From UBA8516 sp035457865 (GTDB taxonomy: Archaea; Thermoproteota; Nitrososphaeria; Nitrososphaerales; Nitrosopumilaceae), in NCBI GenBank assembly GCA_035457865.1, contig DATIAR010000075.1:1-26000 (forward strand): a DNA stretch of 26,000 nt, in the 5' to 3' direction. The notes beneath the pieces were generated by a model. That model was not told where the DNA came from, did no database searches, and saw nothing but the letters and a program-made list of their open reading frames with translations. The position numbers and the translations under genes were made by a program. Below, piece by piece: positions 1 through 8,226 of this stretch; position 1 is the stretch's first letter; every line of letters starts with the position of its first letter.

Positions 1-568
1 GAAGATAAATCCAAAAGCTAGGATCTTCACTCTTGATACGGGAAGACTGAATCAGGAAACATATGACGTGATGGATGAAATACGAAACAAATACAACATA
101 AACATAGAAGTCATGTTTCCAGATCAAACTGAAGTAGAACAAATGGTTAGAGTAAATGGAATGAACTTATTCTACCAAAGTATAGGAAACCGAAAACTTT
201 GCTGTGGAATAAGAAAGGTTCACCCACTAAATAAAATGCTTGCAACTCTTGATGGATGGATAACAGGGTTACGGGCTGATCAAACACAAAACAGGTCAGC
301 TGCCAAAAGAATTGAAATGGATGAACAACACAACAACATGATCAAAGTAAACCCGATAATTGAATGGAAATGGGAACAAGTATGGGATTATATCAAAGTA
401 AACAAGATTCCTTACAACAAACTACATGATAAAGGATATCCAAGTATTGGCTGCGAACCTTGCACACGTGCAATAAAACCAGGTGAAGACCTAAGAGCAG
501 GTCGCTGGTGGTGGGAAACCGATCCAGAAAAGGAATGCGGGTTACACGCAGATCACGGTAACAAGTGA
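1..568 (+). CDS. cysH: Assimilatory phosphoadenylyl/adenylyl-sulfate reductase, 5' part missing
   Basis: This reductase converts APS or PAPS to sulfite in the cytoplasm, downstream of ATP sulfurylase. The reading frame is open from base 2, so the N-terminus, including the substrate-binding loop, lies outside the window. Visible motifs are FTLDTGRL near the 5' edge, a CC pair (LCCGIRKVHPL), the second pair in GCEPC, and the C-terminal ECGLH with the catalytic cysteine. The two cysteine pairs are the [4Fe-4S] ligands of the APS-reductase type (known of the family), which argues for APS as substrate; substrate choice is inference. The stop codon overlaps the GTG start of sat by four bases (GTGA), so the two are almost certainly translationally coupled. 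Confidence 0.93.
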   Translation, partial: KINPKARIFTLDTGRLNQETYDVMDEIRNKYNINIEVMFPDQTEVEQMVRVNGMNLFYQSIGNRKLCCGIRKVHPLNKMLATLDGWITGLRADQTQNRSAAKRIEMDEQHNNMIKVNPIIEWKWEQVWDYIKVNKIPYNKLHDKGYPSIGCEPCTRAIKPGEDLRAGRWWWETDPEKECGLHADHGNK

Positions 569-1719
569 GTCTTTTGGAAAAAAGCAAAGGTATTGCTGCT
601 CCGCATGGTGGCAAACTAGTAAACAGATTTACAACAAAAAATTTGTCTGGAATATTTACTGTTTCCGTTGATGCAGATCTTGCAAACGATGTAGAAAACA
701 TAGCAGATGGTATTTTCAGTCCACTCGAGGGATTCTTACTGCAAGAAGACTTTGAAAGTGTAGTTAACAAAGGCAGATTGTCCAACGATCTCCCATGGAC
801 AATACCGATTGTATTAGATGTTGACAAGCAGACTGCTGCAAAAATGAAGGATGCTAATGACGTACTCTTGAAAAATCCAGAAGGTAGTAATTTTGCTATT
901 TTACATGTAGAAGATGTCTATACATTTGATAAAACCATGACTGCAAAAGGTGTCTATGGAACAACCGATCCAAAACACCCAGGAGTGGCAAAAACCATGG
1001 CAATGCAAGAGGTTCTTGTGGCTGGTAAAATTGACTATGTAAAAAGACCAAAAGAAATTCCTATACGAAAATATAGAAAAACTCCAACAGAAACAAGGAC
1101 AAGTTTTGAAAAAGCTGGTTGGAAGACAATTGTTGCATTTCAAACAAGAAACGTACCACACGTTGCTCATGAAATGCTTCAAAAAGCATCTCTTAACACA
1201 CATGATGGTCTTTTTATCAATCCGTTGATAGGAAAGAAAAAGTCAGGCGATTTTACTGATGAAGTTATAGTCAGCTCATATGAAACATTGATCAAACAGT
1301 ATTATCCTGAAAACAGATGCTTTTTGGCAACACTTCACACAGAGATGAAATATGCTGGACCAAGAGAAGCGATTCATCATGCAATAATGAGGAAAAACTT
1401 TGGTTGCACCCATATAATAATAGGCCGTGATCATGCTGGTGTTGGAACTTTTTACGATCCATTTGCAGCACAGAAAATATTCAGTGAATATCCTGATCTT
1501 CAGATAGAACCAGTCTTTTATCCAGCATTTTTTTATTGTAAAAAATGCCTTTCTTTTGCAAGTGAAAGAAATTGTCCACATGGAACAGAATTCCAAGAAC
1601 AACTAAGTGGTACTAAATTACGAACTATGATACTTGAAGGACAGACTCCTTCTGAATATATGATACGTCCAGAAGTATCTAAAATTATAATGAATTGGAA
1701 CAAACCATTTGTTGACTAG
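565..1719 (+). CDS. sat: Sulfate adenylyltransferase (ATP sulfurylase)
   Basis: This enzyme activates sulfate with ATP to give APS and pyrophosphate, the first step of sulfate assimilation. The 384-residue protein is the usual length of the monofunctional archaeal/bacterial enzyme. It carries the QTRNVPHVAHE motif (the QxRNxxHxxHE nucleotide-binding signature) and GRDHAGVGTFYDP. A four-cysteine cluster near the C-terminus (FYCKKCLSFASERNCPHG) looks like the zinc site of this subfamily. The GTG start overlaps the cysH stop, giving a cysH-sat unit that feeds APS straight to the reductase. There is no fused APS kinase domain. Confidence 0.96.
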   Translation: MSLLEKSKGIAAPHGGKLVNRFTTKNLSGIFTVSVDADLANDVENIADGIFSPLEGFLLQEDFESVVNKGRLSNDLPWTIPIVLDVDKQTAAKMKDANDVLLKNPEGSNFAILHVEDVYTFDKTMTAKGVYGTTDPKHPGVAKTMAMQEVLVAGKIDYVKRPKEIPIRKYRKTPTETRTSFEKAGWKTIVAFQTRNVPHVAHEMLQKASLNTHDGLFINPLIGKKKSGDFTDEVIVSSYETLIKQYYPENRCFLATLHTEMKYAGPREAIHHAIMRKNFGCTHIIIGRDHAGVGTFYDPFAAQKIFSEYPDLQIEPVFYPAFFYCKKCLSFASERNCPHGTEFQEQLSGTKLRTMILEGQTPSEYMIRPEVSKIIMNWNKPFVD

Positions 1720-1721
1720 AT

Positions 1722-1730
1722 TTTTATTTA
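1722..1730 (+). promoter_or_regulatory. TATA-like box for the surface-protein gene
   Basis: TTTTATTTA lies just past the sat stop and is centred 25 bases before an in-frame GTG at 1751. This is the spacing of an archaeal leaderless promoter and suggests the next gene has its own promoter. Confidence 0.4.
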
Positions 1731-1750
1731 AGCCAATTTCAGCCAAATTT

Positions 1751-2419
1751 GTGCAAACAAGGATTGTTTTATTTTTTTTACTTTTAATTCAAATTCTCCC
1801 TGTGTATGCACAAATTCCATCAAATCCTTCTGTTCATATGGAAGCAATCGATATTCCATACGATAAATTCAATGTAGTAAATAATAATGCAAATACTGGT
1901 TCATTTGAGAATAAACATACAACAAATTGGCAACTTACAATAAAAAATAATATTGTGTATGCAAACCCTCTTGGAAACGCTGTAATACGTCTGTATGATG
2001 GTGTTGACAAAGAGAAATTTATTGAAATTGGAATGGGTAGTCCACCGGACATGAAATTCTGGGTTGCAGTACAAAACCCCGATGTTGGATATGCTGTTCT
2101 ACATGATCAAAATCAGGGTGGCTGGAATCGTGATGAGGAGATAATTGCTGTGTATGCAGATGACGTCGGTCTTACAATACACAATGGCAAAAGAATTGTG
2201 GTTTCTAACTTGAGTCTTGATTATTATAAGATCAAGGATTTTTCAATATATGGCATGGAATCTTCAACGGATCCACTTGCAACCACTTCAGGAAATCTGA
2301 TATTGAATATTGTTTCTGGCAACCCTGCCGCTAATCCACTATTTTATCTACCATACATGCTTGCTGGAATCGTTGGAGTAATAATAGTAATTTTGCTAAA
2401 AACTAAGAAGCGAAATTAG
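1751..2419 (+). CDS. Secreted, C-terminally membrane-anchored protein of unknown function
   Basis: I do not recognise a family. From the GTG at 1751 the protein begins with a clean signal peptide: a short basic start, a leucine-rich core (VLFFLLLIQIL) and a likely cleavage after VYA. The body is a beta-rich domain of about 170 residues without cysteines. It ends in one membrane helix (YLPYMLAGIVGVIIVILL) and a basic tail (KTKKRN), so the body should face outside. The frame can be opened to TTG 1709, overlapping sat by 11 bases. I prefer 1751 because the signal peptide is then normal and a TATA-like box sits at the leaderless distance. The 3' end overlaps nth, on the other strand, by 17 bases. 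Confidence 0.75.
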   Translation: MQTRIVLFFLLLIQILPVYAQIPSNPSVHMEAIDIPYDKFNVVNNNANTGSFENKHTTNWQLTIKNNIVYANPLGNAVIRLYDGVDKEKFIEIGMGSPPDMKFWVAVQNPDVGYAVLHDQNQGGWNRDEEIIAVYADDVGLTIHNGKRIVVSNLSLDYYKIKDFSIYGMESSTDPLATTSGNLILNIVSGNPAANPLFYLPYMLAGIVGVIIVILLKTKKRN

Positions 2420-3056
2420 CCTTATAGTAATTACATTCTTTTTTTATCTGACAAACACCACACATAGGAGATATTGGTTTGCAGATGTTTTGACCATACA
2501 TTACAAATGTATCATTTATCTGAAGCCAGTATTTTTTTGGAATTTTTAACATAAGTGCAAATTCAGTTTCTTCAGGAGTTTTTGTTTCTACCAAGCCCAG
2601 CCTATTTGAAATTCGATGCACATGCGTATCTACGGGTATGGCTGGTTTTTCAAAAGCGTAAACAAGTACACAATTTGCAGTTTTTCGGCCAACACCAGGG
2701 AGTTTCAGAAGTTCATCCAAATTGTCTGGTACTTTGCCATAATACTGTGAATCAATGATTGACGCAACTTCAATTATTCTTCTTGCTTTTACATGATAAA
2801 ACCCAGTGGATTTGATTATCTTCTCAACATCAGAAACTTTGGCTCTTGCAAGTGAACGTGCAGTCTTGTATCTTGAAAACAGTTTTTTGACCACAGATGA
2901 AGTGTTTTCATCTCTTGTTCTTGCAGAAAGTATAGTTCCCACAAGTATGCTTAATGGGCTACCAGTCTCTGCCTCGTGTAACTCTCTAAGAGCAGTCATC
3001 CTGGGTGGCTTGACGGACTTCATCGTGTTATTCATTCCACGCAGAATTTTTTCCAT
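2403..3056 (-). CDS. nth: Endonuclease III, DNA glycosylase/AP lyase
   Basis: This base-excision repair enzyme removes oxidised pyrimidines and cleaves at abasic sites. The helix-hairpin-helix is LPGVGRKTANCVL, which contains the catalytic lysine. The catalytic aspartate follows in PVDTHVHRISNRLGL. The C-terminal [4Fe-4S] loop is present with four cysteines (CKPISPMCGVCQIKKEC). The length of about 217 residues fits the family. An ATG at 3071 would add five residues, but the ATG at 3056 has a TATA-like box centred about 26 bases upstream, so I choose it. It is transcribed divergently from the dehydratase genes, and its 3' end overlaps the convergent surface-protein gene. Confidence 0.95.
   Translation of the reverse strand: MEKILRGMNNTMKSVKPPRMTALRELHEAETGSPLSILVGTILSARTRDENTSSVVKKLFSRYKTARSLARAKVSDVEKIIKSTGFYHVKARRIIEVASIIDSQYYGKVPDNLDELLKLPGVGRKTANCVLVYAFEKPAIPVDTHVHRISNRLGLVETKTPEETEFALMLKIPKKYWLQINDTFVMYGQNICKPISPMCGVCQIKKECNYYKANFAS
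2439..2445 (+). terminator. Possible T-run terminator
   Basis: A run of seven T about 20 bases after the surface-protein stop resembles an archaeal T-rich terminator. It lies inside the 3' part of nth, so this is only suggestive. Confidence 0.3.
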
Positions 3057-3078
3057 ATGTTCTGATTGCATTTGTTTG

Positions 3079-3086
3079 TATTATAA
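3079..3086 (-). promoter_or_regulatory. TATA-like box for nth
   Basis: TTATAATA on the minus strand is centred about 26 bases before the ATG at 3056. Together with the box at 3105 it forms a compact divergent promoter region. Confidence 0.45.
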
Positions 3087-3104
3087 GGATAAAGACCATA
3101 CAAG

Positions 3105-3114
3105 TATTTTATAT
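3105..3114 (+). promoter_or_regulatory. TATA-like box for the phosphomevalonate dehydratase genes
   Basis: TATTTTATAT is centred about 26 bases before the paired TTG codons at 3133/3136, the leaderless spacing. It supports a start there rather than further upstream inside the nth region. Confidence 0.5.
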
Positions 3115-3135
3115 CGCTCAGATCAGAATACCTTG

Positions 3136-4290
3136 TTGGAATTAACAAAAGAAGAAGAAGCATCTCTAAAAGGTGAATATGGAGAGACACTTGCACTTGC
3201 ATACCGTGTTTTGGTAGCAATAGGTAAAGCTACAGATGCAGATCGTCTACTTCCAATTGAATGGGCACATCTTTCCGGTGTTAACTATAATACAATTGGT
3301 GATGCTGGAGAAGAGTTCCTTGCAAATCTCAGTAAAGATGCAAAATTCAAAGTAAAAACTACAGTTAATCCAATGGGGTTTGATCCTGATACTGTCTCAA
3401 AATATGATATCTCTGAAGAATTCATTAAAAAACAAAATAGCATAAAAAATTCATACGAAAAAATGGGAGCCATACCATCTTTTTCATGTATTCCATATGA
3501 GATATTCGAGTTACCAAAAAAGGGTACACATGTTTCTTTCGCTGAAAGTAACGCAGCAATTTATGCAAATTCAGTAGCTAACCTTAAAACAAACAAGGAA
3601 GGTGCTTTTAGTGCATTAGCAAGTGCATTGACTGGGAAAAGTCCTTTTTCTGACCTTAGAAAGGATGATTCAAGAAACCCAAACCTCACAATACAAATGA
3701 AAACTGAACAAAAAGATGAGCTAACCTATGGCATGCTTGGATATTTTGCAGGAAAAGTTGCCGGGTGTTCCGTCGCCATTTCTGGTGTAAAAGAACTTGA
3801 TAGACGTAGCTGTAAATCACTTTGTGGTGGGATGGGTACATCTGGTACATGTGGAATGTTCACCCTTGGTGACGCCAAAGGAGAAACGGTGGACTTTGGC
3901 AAAGAAGAAGCACAAAAAATCCACGATGAACTAAACACTGCAGACTCTGGTGACATAATTACTCTAGGCAGCCCTCAACTTGGTTTAGAGGAGTTATCCG
4001 ATCTTTCTGAAATGTTAAAAGGAAAAACTTTCAAGAAAAGATGTATGATTTTTTGCCCAAGAGCGGTTCAGGATCAGGCACGACATCTTGGATATACTAA
4101 TGAGATAGAACATGCAGGTGGCGAACTTCTTTCCGATTGTTGTATTTGTCTTACACCACTAATAGACAAAAAAGACGTTGATGGAGTAGTTACAAACAGT
4201 GTCAAAGGAGCATATTATTTGAAAACATCAAATGGTGTAGATGTAAATCTCAAAAGTCTAACTCAAATTATACAGGAAGAAACTAGATGA
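3136..4290 (+). CDS. Phosphomevalonate dehydratase large subunit (aconitase X catalytic subunit)
   Basis: With its small subunit this is an aconitase-X family (DUF521) enzyme. In archaea it dehydrates (R)-5-phosphomevalonate to trans-anhydromevalonate 5-phosphate in the modified mevalonate pathway to isoprenoid lipids. The start reads (M)ELTKEEEASLKGEYGE, as is typical of the family. Cysteines that can bind the Fe-S cluster lie in SCKSLCGGMGTSGTCGMF, in CPRAVQDQARH and in the SDCCICLTPL segment near the end. The frame is open upstream to 2806, but that part is antisense to nth and has no homology I recognise. TTG 3133 or 3136 gives about 384 residues. The stop overlaps the small-subunit ATG by four bases. 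Confidence 0.9.
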   Translation: MELTKEEEASLKGEYGETLALAYRVLVAIGKATDADRLLPIEWAHLSGVNYNTIGDAGEEFLANLSKDAKFKVKTTVNPMGFDPDTVSKYDISEEFIKKQNSIKNSYEKMGAIPSFSCIPYEIFELPKKGTHVSFAESNAAIYANSVANLKTNKEGAFSALASALTGKSPFSDLRKDDSRNPNLTIQMKTEQKDELTYGMLGYFAGKVAGCSVAISGVKELDRRSCKSLCGGMGTSGTCGMFTLGDAKGETVDFGKEEAQKIHDELNTADSGDIITLGSPQLGLEELSDLSEMLKGKTFKKRCMIFCPRAVQDQARHLGYTNEIEHAGGELLSDCCICLTPLIDKKDVDGVVTNSVKGAYYLKTSNGVDVNLKSLTQIIQEETR

Positions 4291-4670
4291 CATTAAAAGT
4301 AATTGTAAAAGGAAAAGCTCAAGGTCAAGTCATGATAGCAAAAAAACCAATCAATTTTCTTGGCGCAGTAGACAAGAAAACTGGCAAAATAAGAGATGAA
4401 AAACATGATCTGTTTGGTAAATCACTTGCAAACAAAATTCTCGTCTTTCCATTTGGAGTTGGTAGTAGTGTAGGAGCCTATACAATATACTCCTTAAAAT
4501 CAAATAACTGTGCACCACGCGCGATGATATGCTCAAAAGTTGATATTACCACTGCATCAGGTTGTGCACTTGCAAATATTCCTCTTGTTATGGCAACAAA
4601 AGAAGAATATGATTCATTAAAAGATGGAAAAAAAATTCTACTTGATGCTGAGAATGGTAAAATACTATAA
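4287..4670 (+). CDS. Phosphomevalonate dehydratase small subunit (DUF126, aconitase X swivel domain)
   Basis: This is the 127-residue swivelling subunit that completes the aconitase-X active site over the large subunit. Family features are the N-terminal GKAQGQVMIAKKPINFLG, the FPFGVGSSVGAYTIYSL segment with the GSS substrate-phosphate/serine region, and TASGCALANIPLV near the end. It overlaps the large-subunit stop as ATGA, so equal synthesis of the two subunits is likely. Its 3' end overlaps the convergent AMMECR1 gene by six bases. Confidence 0.92.
   Translation: MTLKVIVKGKAQGQVMIAKKPINFLGAVDKKTGKIRDEKHDLFGKSLANKILVFPFGVGSSVGAYTIYSLKSNNCAPRAMICSKVDITTASGCALANIPLVMATKEEYDSLKDGKKILLDAENGKIL
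4628..4635 (-). terminator. Possible T-run terminator of the rqcH operon
   Basis: Read on the minus strand, this is a run of eight T about 30 bases beyond the AMMECR1 stop. That fits an archaeal oligo-T terminator, although it lies inside the opposing small-subunit gene. Confidence 0.35.
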
Positions 4671-5264
4671 TTGAATTCGTATTACATTTCCATTAGGACT
4701 GGTTTCTCTGAAAACAATTCCTTCAAACCTAAGTATTTTTGTACTCTTTCTTTTCCAACAATCTTGCGGGGCACCGGCCTTTTCACATGTATGATTAAGA
4801 AATTCTTCTTCATTCCAGCCATATTCAACAGGTACTTGAGGCAGAAGCAGACCAGCGCCAAATTCCCATTTAACAATCAAACCGTCTCTTCCTACCCTTA
4901 TTCTACTTGGATATTCTAAGGCGTCTTCTACACAAACCTCTTCTGGGGGTGTTAGTACAGTTACCTCAAAGGTAATGTCTGATAATTCTTCATATCTTAC
5001 AGAAGGGAAGCGAGGATCTTCGGTGGCAGAAGCAATTGCCGCATCCATAAGTGATTGATACAGTTTTCTTTCGGGTGTAGGAAATCCAATACATCCCCTA
5101 AGTTTTTCGTCTTTGTTTAAGGTAACAAAAACACCAGAATTGTAAGAAAACCTAGATTTGAAATTTTCTTCTAATGTTATTTTTTTTCTTGCTTTAAGGT
5201 ATTCTGTTACAACTAATCTAGCTGTCTTTACTAAGATCTTACCATCTTCATCTGAAAAGCTCAT
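4665..5264 (-). CDS. AMMECR1-domain protein
   Basis: This is an intact 199-residue AMMECR1 domain. The hallmark LRGCIGF motif is present, followed by DAAIASATEDPRFPSV and the C-terminal LLPQVPVEYGWNEEEFLNHTCEKAG. The biochemical function of the family is not established; it occurs in all domains of life, in archaea often near MEMO-like proteins. It is the last gene of a three-gene minus-strand operon, and its ATG overlaps the stop of the nuclease gene by four bases. The genomic link to RNA metabolism and ribosome quality control is an inference from this arrangement. Confidence 0.92.
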   Translation of the reverse strand: MSFSDEDGKILVKTARLVVTEYLKARKKITLEENFKSRFSYNSGVFVTLNKDEKLRGCIGFPTPERKLYQSLMDAAIASATEDPRFPSVRYEELSDITFEVTVLTPPEEVCVEDALEYPSRIRVGRDGLIVKWEFGAGLLLPQVPVEYGWNEEEFLNHTCEKAGAPQDCWKRKSTKILRFEGIVFRETSPNGNVIRIQL

Positions 5265-5749
5265 TGCAATCTGTTGTTTAATTTATTAACAAATTCTTGA
5301 AGTTTTTCAAAATGAGTTCCTTGCCAGTAGATCTTTTTACATGCATCGCACGCCCAAAATTTCTCTTCCCTTTCTAAAACACCTTCTGGGATCTTACCTA
5401 TGATCCGATACTTCTCTATTGGCTGTAATTTACCGTTACAAACAATACATCTAGAATTGTTTGTGTCCATAACAAACTTTTCAAACTTTAGACTCTGATG
5501 TATTTGCATAATTTGTTCAAGCTCGTCATTTCCCCTGATTAGTATGGCTATTATGTCATGGTTTTGTGCTGTTTTACAAAGAAGTTCATCCTTTGTTAAT
5601 ATAACACGTTTTTCATTTTTTGCAATTGTAACAAGTTTTTCATCTTCAATAGACGAGAAATATGTTGAGTCGTATCCTAAAACTCTGAGTTTTTTTGCAA
5701 GATTGCCCAACATGGCATCTACTATAAAAATTGGTTTTTTCTGACTCAT
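5261..5749 (-). CDS. Mut7-C RNase domain protein (PIN-like nuclease with zinc ribbon, DUF82)
   Basis: The 162-residue protein has the Mut7-C architecture. A PIN-like nuclease fold opens with FIVDAMLGNLAKKLRVLGYD and continues with ILTKDELL, giving conserved acidic residues for metal-dependent RNA cleavage. A C-terminal zinc ribbon follows, with CIVC and CDAC pairs. The domain is known as the C-terminal RNase part of eukaryotic Mut-7; substrates of the stand-alone archaeal form are unknown. It overlaps rqcH upstream by four bases and AMMECR1 downstream by four bases, so all three are likely coupled. Confidence 0.88.
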   Translation of the reverse strand: MSQKKPIFIVDAMLGNLAKKLRVLGYDSTYFSSIEDEKLVTIAKNEKRVILTKDELLCKTAQNHDIIAILIRGNDELEQIMQIHQSLKFEKFVMDTNNSRCIVCNGKLQPIEKYRIIGKIPEGVLEREEKFWACDACKKIYWQGTHFEKLQEFVNKLNNRLQ

Positions 5750-7677
5750 TTGTATGCTTGACCTATACCAGATTCAACTATGTGACTTTCGCCAGCAGGT
5801 ATTACTCGTGTAAAATCATCCATACTAATTGCCTTAATTACACTCTCTCTTTCTTTAAACTTGAGGAATTCAAGTTTGATCTTTTTTGCAATTTCTACCA
5901 TATCAAAACCTGATGGTTCAATTATGACATAATAGATGCTATTTTTTTTAACAGCTTCAGAAGGTCCACACATCAAAGAATAACTATCATTCTTTTCTAG
6001 AAGACCAATAGCCAAACGCATACTAGTTACTTTGACAAAATTTCTTTGACCGTCCACTATGAAAGAGCCCTTTGCAATAAACTGACCACTTGGAGCAGCG
6101 GTCTTTATCTGGTCTGGATTTACCCAGTATGCACCCAAGCCGTACAAACCTTCCCTCCATGCTCTGCTAAAACAAACAGTTGCCTGTGCAGTTTCTAAAA
6201 TACTAGTCACGTCAGATTCCGAACTCTTTTTTAAAAGGAAAAATGGGGAGCCAAAAATTTCCGCATGGAACACCTTGTCGTCTTTTTCAAGATGTTTTCT
6301 AATAACTGATGAATTAGATGACGCATCGCGACCACCAATTGCTAAAAGACCATCAGAAGTAAAAAACCATCTATATCTTTCATACCATTCTCTTTTTTTC
6401 TGTATTGTAAACACTACAGAATCCCTTGCAATGTTTTCTTGTTTTCTAAAACTTTCAAGACTTTTTTCAGTTTTCTTTTTTGCTGATTCTATGAATTCTA
6501 TAGCATTTATCTGTCGTTTTGATTCATTAAACAACACTGAAGCAATGGCTTGTAGAGATGAATCAGGATTTATCTGAATTTTTTCACCATTGACATCTAT
6601 AAACAAAATACCCCTTTCTTTTACAAAGTTTGCATTTTGCTTTCTCAGCATATCTATAACCATAGAGCTTTCTAACGAGGTCACTCCTTTTGAAATCAAA
6701 CCTAATAATGATTTTGCTACCTCAGAAATGGCACCAGCTTTTTCCTTAACCACTGATATTGCTTTCATCTGATCTTCCAATTTATGCTCAAATTCTTCAA
6801 TTTTTTGTGTGACAGTATTTGCTTGTGATGATTTACCACGTTCAAGAAGATTCTGTGTAAATAGTGAATCTAATCCTTCCATAAAACTTGCAATCTTAGT
6901 ATAGTTTGTATTTTCTATGTGACCAAGTTTTAAAGGAAAGACATCAGCACTGCTTTCAGTTTTTACTAATACCGGATCATGTATCCCATTTACAATTTTT
7001 TCCACCAGATTTTTAGTCACCACAAAAATTTTTTCTACATCTTTCTCAGAAAGACTATTTCCAGGTTTTAATGGATCTATTTGTGCAAGACTAACTATCT
7101 CTTCAGCATATTTTGCAGGAATACCTAGTGTCCTGCCTATCCATCTTATTGCAGGCGTTGATACAGATAGTATTCCACTAAGATCTTTTGGTGTAATATT
7201 AAAAATGTCCAATCCAGTCTGTGGCGGTGGTTCATAGTTAAATCCGACATTTAATTTCCTATGTCTTACATCAATAGAATGTAAAAGAGCAAGTATTTTC
7301 ATGTTTTTATCACATAAAATAATATTGCCATCGCCAAAAAATTCTCCAATTAAAACAAACTCTTGTTCTAACGCATTAAATGTGACATAAACAATTCTTT
7401 CTGCACCAATCTGTTTTATGGAAGAAATTTTGGATCTGAGTAGATCATTTCTTAATCTCTTTACCAATCTGTTTTCTTCAATTTGTTCTATCTTGATTGT
7501 AGTGATCCATATTCCTAATGTAGAAAACATTAGTAGAATGTCTGGTTTTTCTGGATGATGTAATTTGAAAAGTAGACTATCGCGACTAATTCCATAAATA
7601 TTACTTACATAATATCCATCAACTTTTCTAACGATCTCATTTATTATATAGCGTAATTCTATACCGGCAAGTGTCAT
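5746..7677 (-). CDS. rqcH: NFACT-family ribosome quality control protein (RqcH/NEMF homologue)
   Basis: The 643-residue protein has the NFACT layout. An NFACT-N domain starts LAGIELRYIINEIVRKVDG and includes GAERIVYVTF. Then come helix-hairpin-helix and coiled-coil regions (about residues 260-430), and an NFACT-R domain with IGGRDASSNSSVIRKHL and an HAEIFGSPFFLLKK segment. Homologues bind obstructed large ribosomal subunits and recruit tRNA to add C-terminal tails to stalled chains. At the two positions where RqcH/Rqc2 proteins carry functional aspartates (yeast D9 and D98, aligned by eye), this protein has Glu7 and Glu93; Arg94 is kept. It is the first gene of the nuclease-AMMECR1 operon. 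Confidence 0.93.
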   Translation of the reverse strand: MTLAGIELRYIINEIVRKVDGYYVSNIYGISRDSLLFKLHHPEKPDILLMFSTLGIWITTIKIEQIEENRLVKRLRNDLLRSKISSIKQIGAERIVYVTFNALEQEFVLIGEFFGDGNIILCDKNMKILALLHSIDVRHRKLNVGFNYEPPPQTGLDIFNITPKDLSGILSVSTPAIRWIGRTLGIPAKYAEEIVSLAQIDPLKPGNSLSEKDVEKIFVVTKNLVEKIVNGIHDPVLVKTESSADVFPLKLGHIENTNYTKIASFMEGLDSLFTQNLLERGKSSQANTVTQKIEEFEHKLEDQMKAISVVKEKAGAISEVAKSLLGLISKGVTSLESSMVIDMLRKQNANFVKERGILFIDVNGEKIQINPDSSLQAIASVLFNESKRQINAIEFIESAKKKTEKSLESFRKQENIARDSVVFTIQKKREWYERYRWFFTSDGLLAIGGRDASSNSSVIRKHLEKDDKVFHAEIFGSPFFLLKKSSESDVTSILETAQATVCFSRAWREGLYGLGAYWVNPDQIKTAAPSGQFIAKGSFIVDGQRNFVKVTSMRLAIGLLEKNDSYSLMCGPSEAVKKNSIYYVIIEPSGFDMVEIAKKIKLEFLKFKERESVIKAISMDDFTRVIPAGESHIVESGIGQAYK

Positions 7678-7699
7678 GATACGGCATTCTCACTCCAAA

Positions 7700-7707
7700 A
7701 TTATACT
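7700..7707 (-). promoter_or_regulatory. TATA-like box for the rqcH operon
   Basis: AGTATAAT on the minus strand is centred about 26 bases before the rqcH ATG, consistent with a leaderless message. Confidence 0.5.
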
Positions 7708-7773
7708 GTTGCTATTAAGAAGCGAACCAAAGATTTTAAGCATGGATTCCTCTGAGTCAATTTGTAAATTTAA

Positions 7774-8193
7774 TTGACTAGACATCCAAAGAAAAAAGAA
7801 GAAGAAAAAATATCTGCCCCCGGTGATCCTAACGTAAAGAACCCATCTCCGAACGAACCAACCACTACACAAACAAATGGAATAACAAAAAATCCAATTG
7901 GTACTCTTTTTTGGATCAGGATTGGTATTGGTGTCCTTGCAGGCATAATCGCTGCTTATGTAGGAACCTCCATTGACGCAGATTCTATACCATATGTAGG
8001 ATTTGGGATTATGATTCTTCTGTTTATCATATCTTATGGAATAGCAAAAGCAATGCATATACCACTTCCACCATCAGACAAGAAAAAACTAGTCATGACA
8101 GGAATAGGCAGCTACTTTTTCATATTCATCTTTACTTGGATTCTTATTCATACCCTATTGCATCCAGCTGTAACAGGACTCCCTATCAAGTAG
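7774..8193 (+). CDS. Small membrane protein with three hydrophobic segments, unknown function
   Basis: I do not recognise the family. The roughly 139-residue protein starts with a hydrophilic segment of about 45 residues (lysine/glutamate then proline/threonine-rich, no signal peptide). Three hydrophobic stretches follow: IRIGIGVLAGIIAAYVG, VGFGIMILLFIISYGIA and IGSYFFIFIFTWILIHTLL. They suggest a three-pass protein with a cytosolic N-terminal tail. The TTG at 7774 is the best available start and has no clear Shine-Dalgarno site. It is divergent from rqcH and followed by cbiT, which appears to have its own promoter. Confidence 0.75.
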   Translation: MTRHPKKKEEEKISAPGDPNVKNPSPNEPTTTQTNGITKNPIGTLFWIRIGIGVLAGIIAAYVGTSIDADSIPYVGFGIMILLFIISYGIAKAMHIPLPPSDKKKLVMTGIGSYFFIFIFTWILIHTLLHPAVTGLPIK

Positions 8194-8196
8194 CAC

Positions 8197-8206
8197 TAAA
8201 ATATCT
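8197..8206 (+). promoter_or_regulatory. TATA-like box for cbiT
   Basis: TAAAATATCT is centred 25-26 bases before the ATG at 8227, a good leaderless spacing. It would drive the corrinoid genes. Confidence 0.5.
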
Positions 8207-8226
8207 AGAGTATGACATTGTGCTAG

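Noticed and set aside
2806..3132. Open extension of the dehydratase large-subunit frame upstream of 3133
   Set aside because: It is antisense to nth, has no likeness to aconitase X, and the promoter box at 3105 would lie inside it.
4671..4919. Plus-strand frame across the AMMECR1 gene, and similar frames opposite glyS, rqcH and priS
   Set aside because: They are shadows of well-supported genes on the other strand, with no family likeness.
7742..7777. An 11-codon frame (MDSSESICKFN) overlapping the start of the small membrane protein
   Set aside because: Too short, and no sign of attenuation structure or conserved motif; most likely chance.
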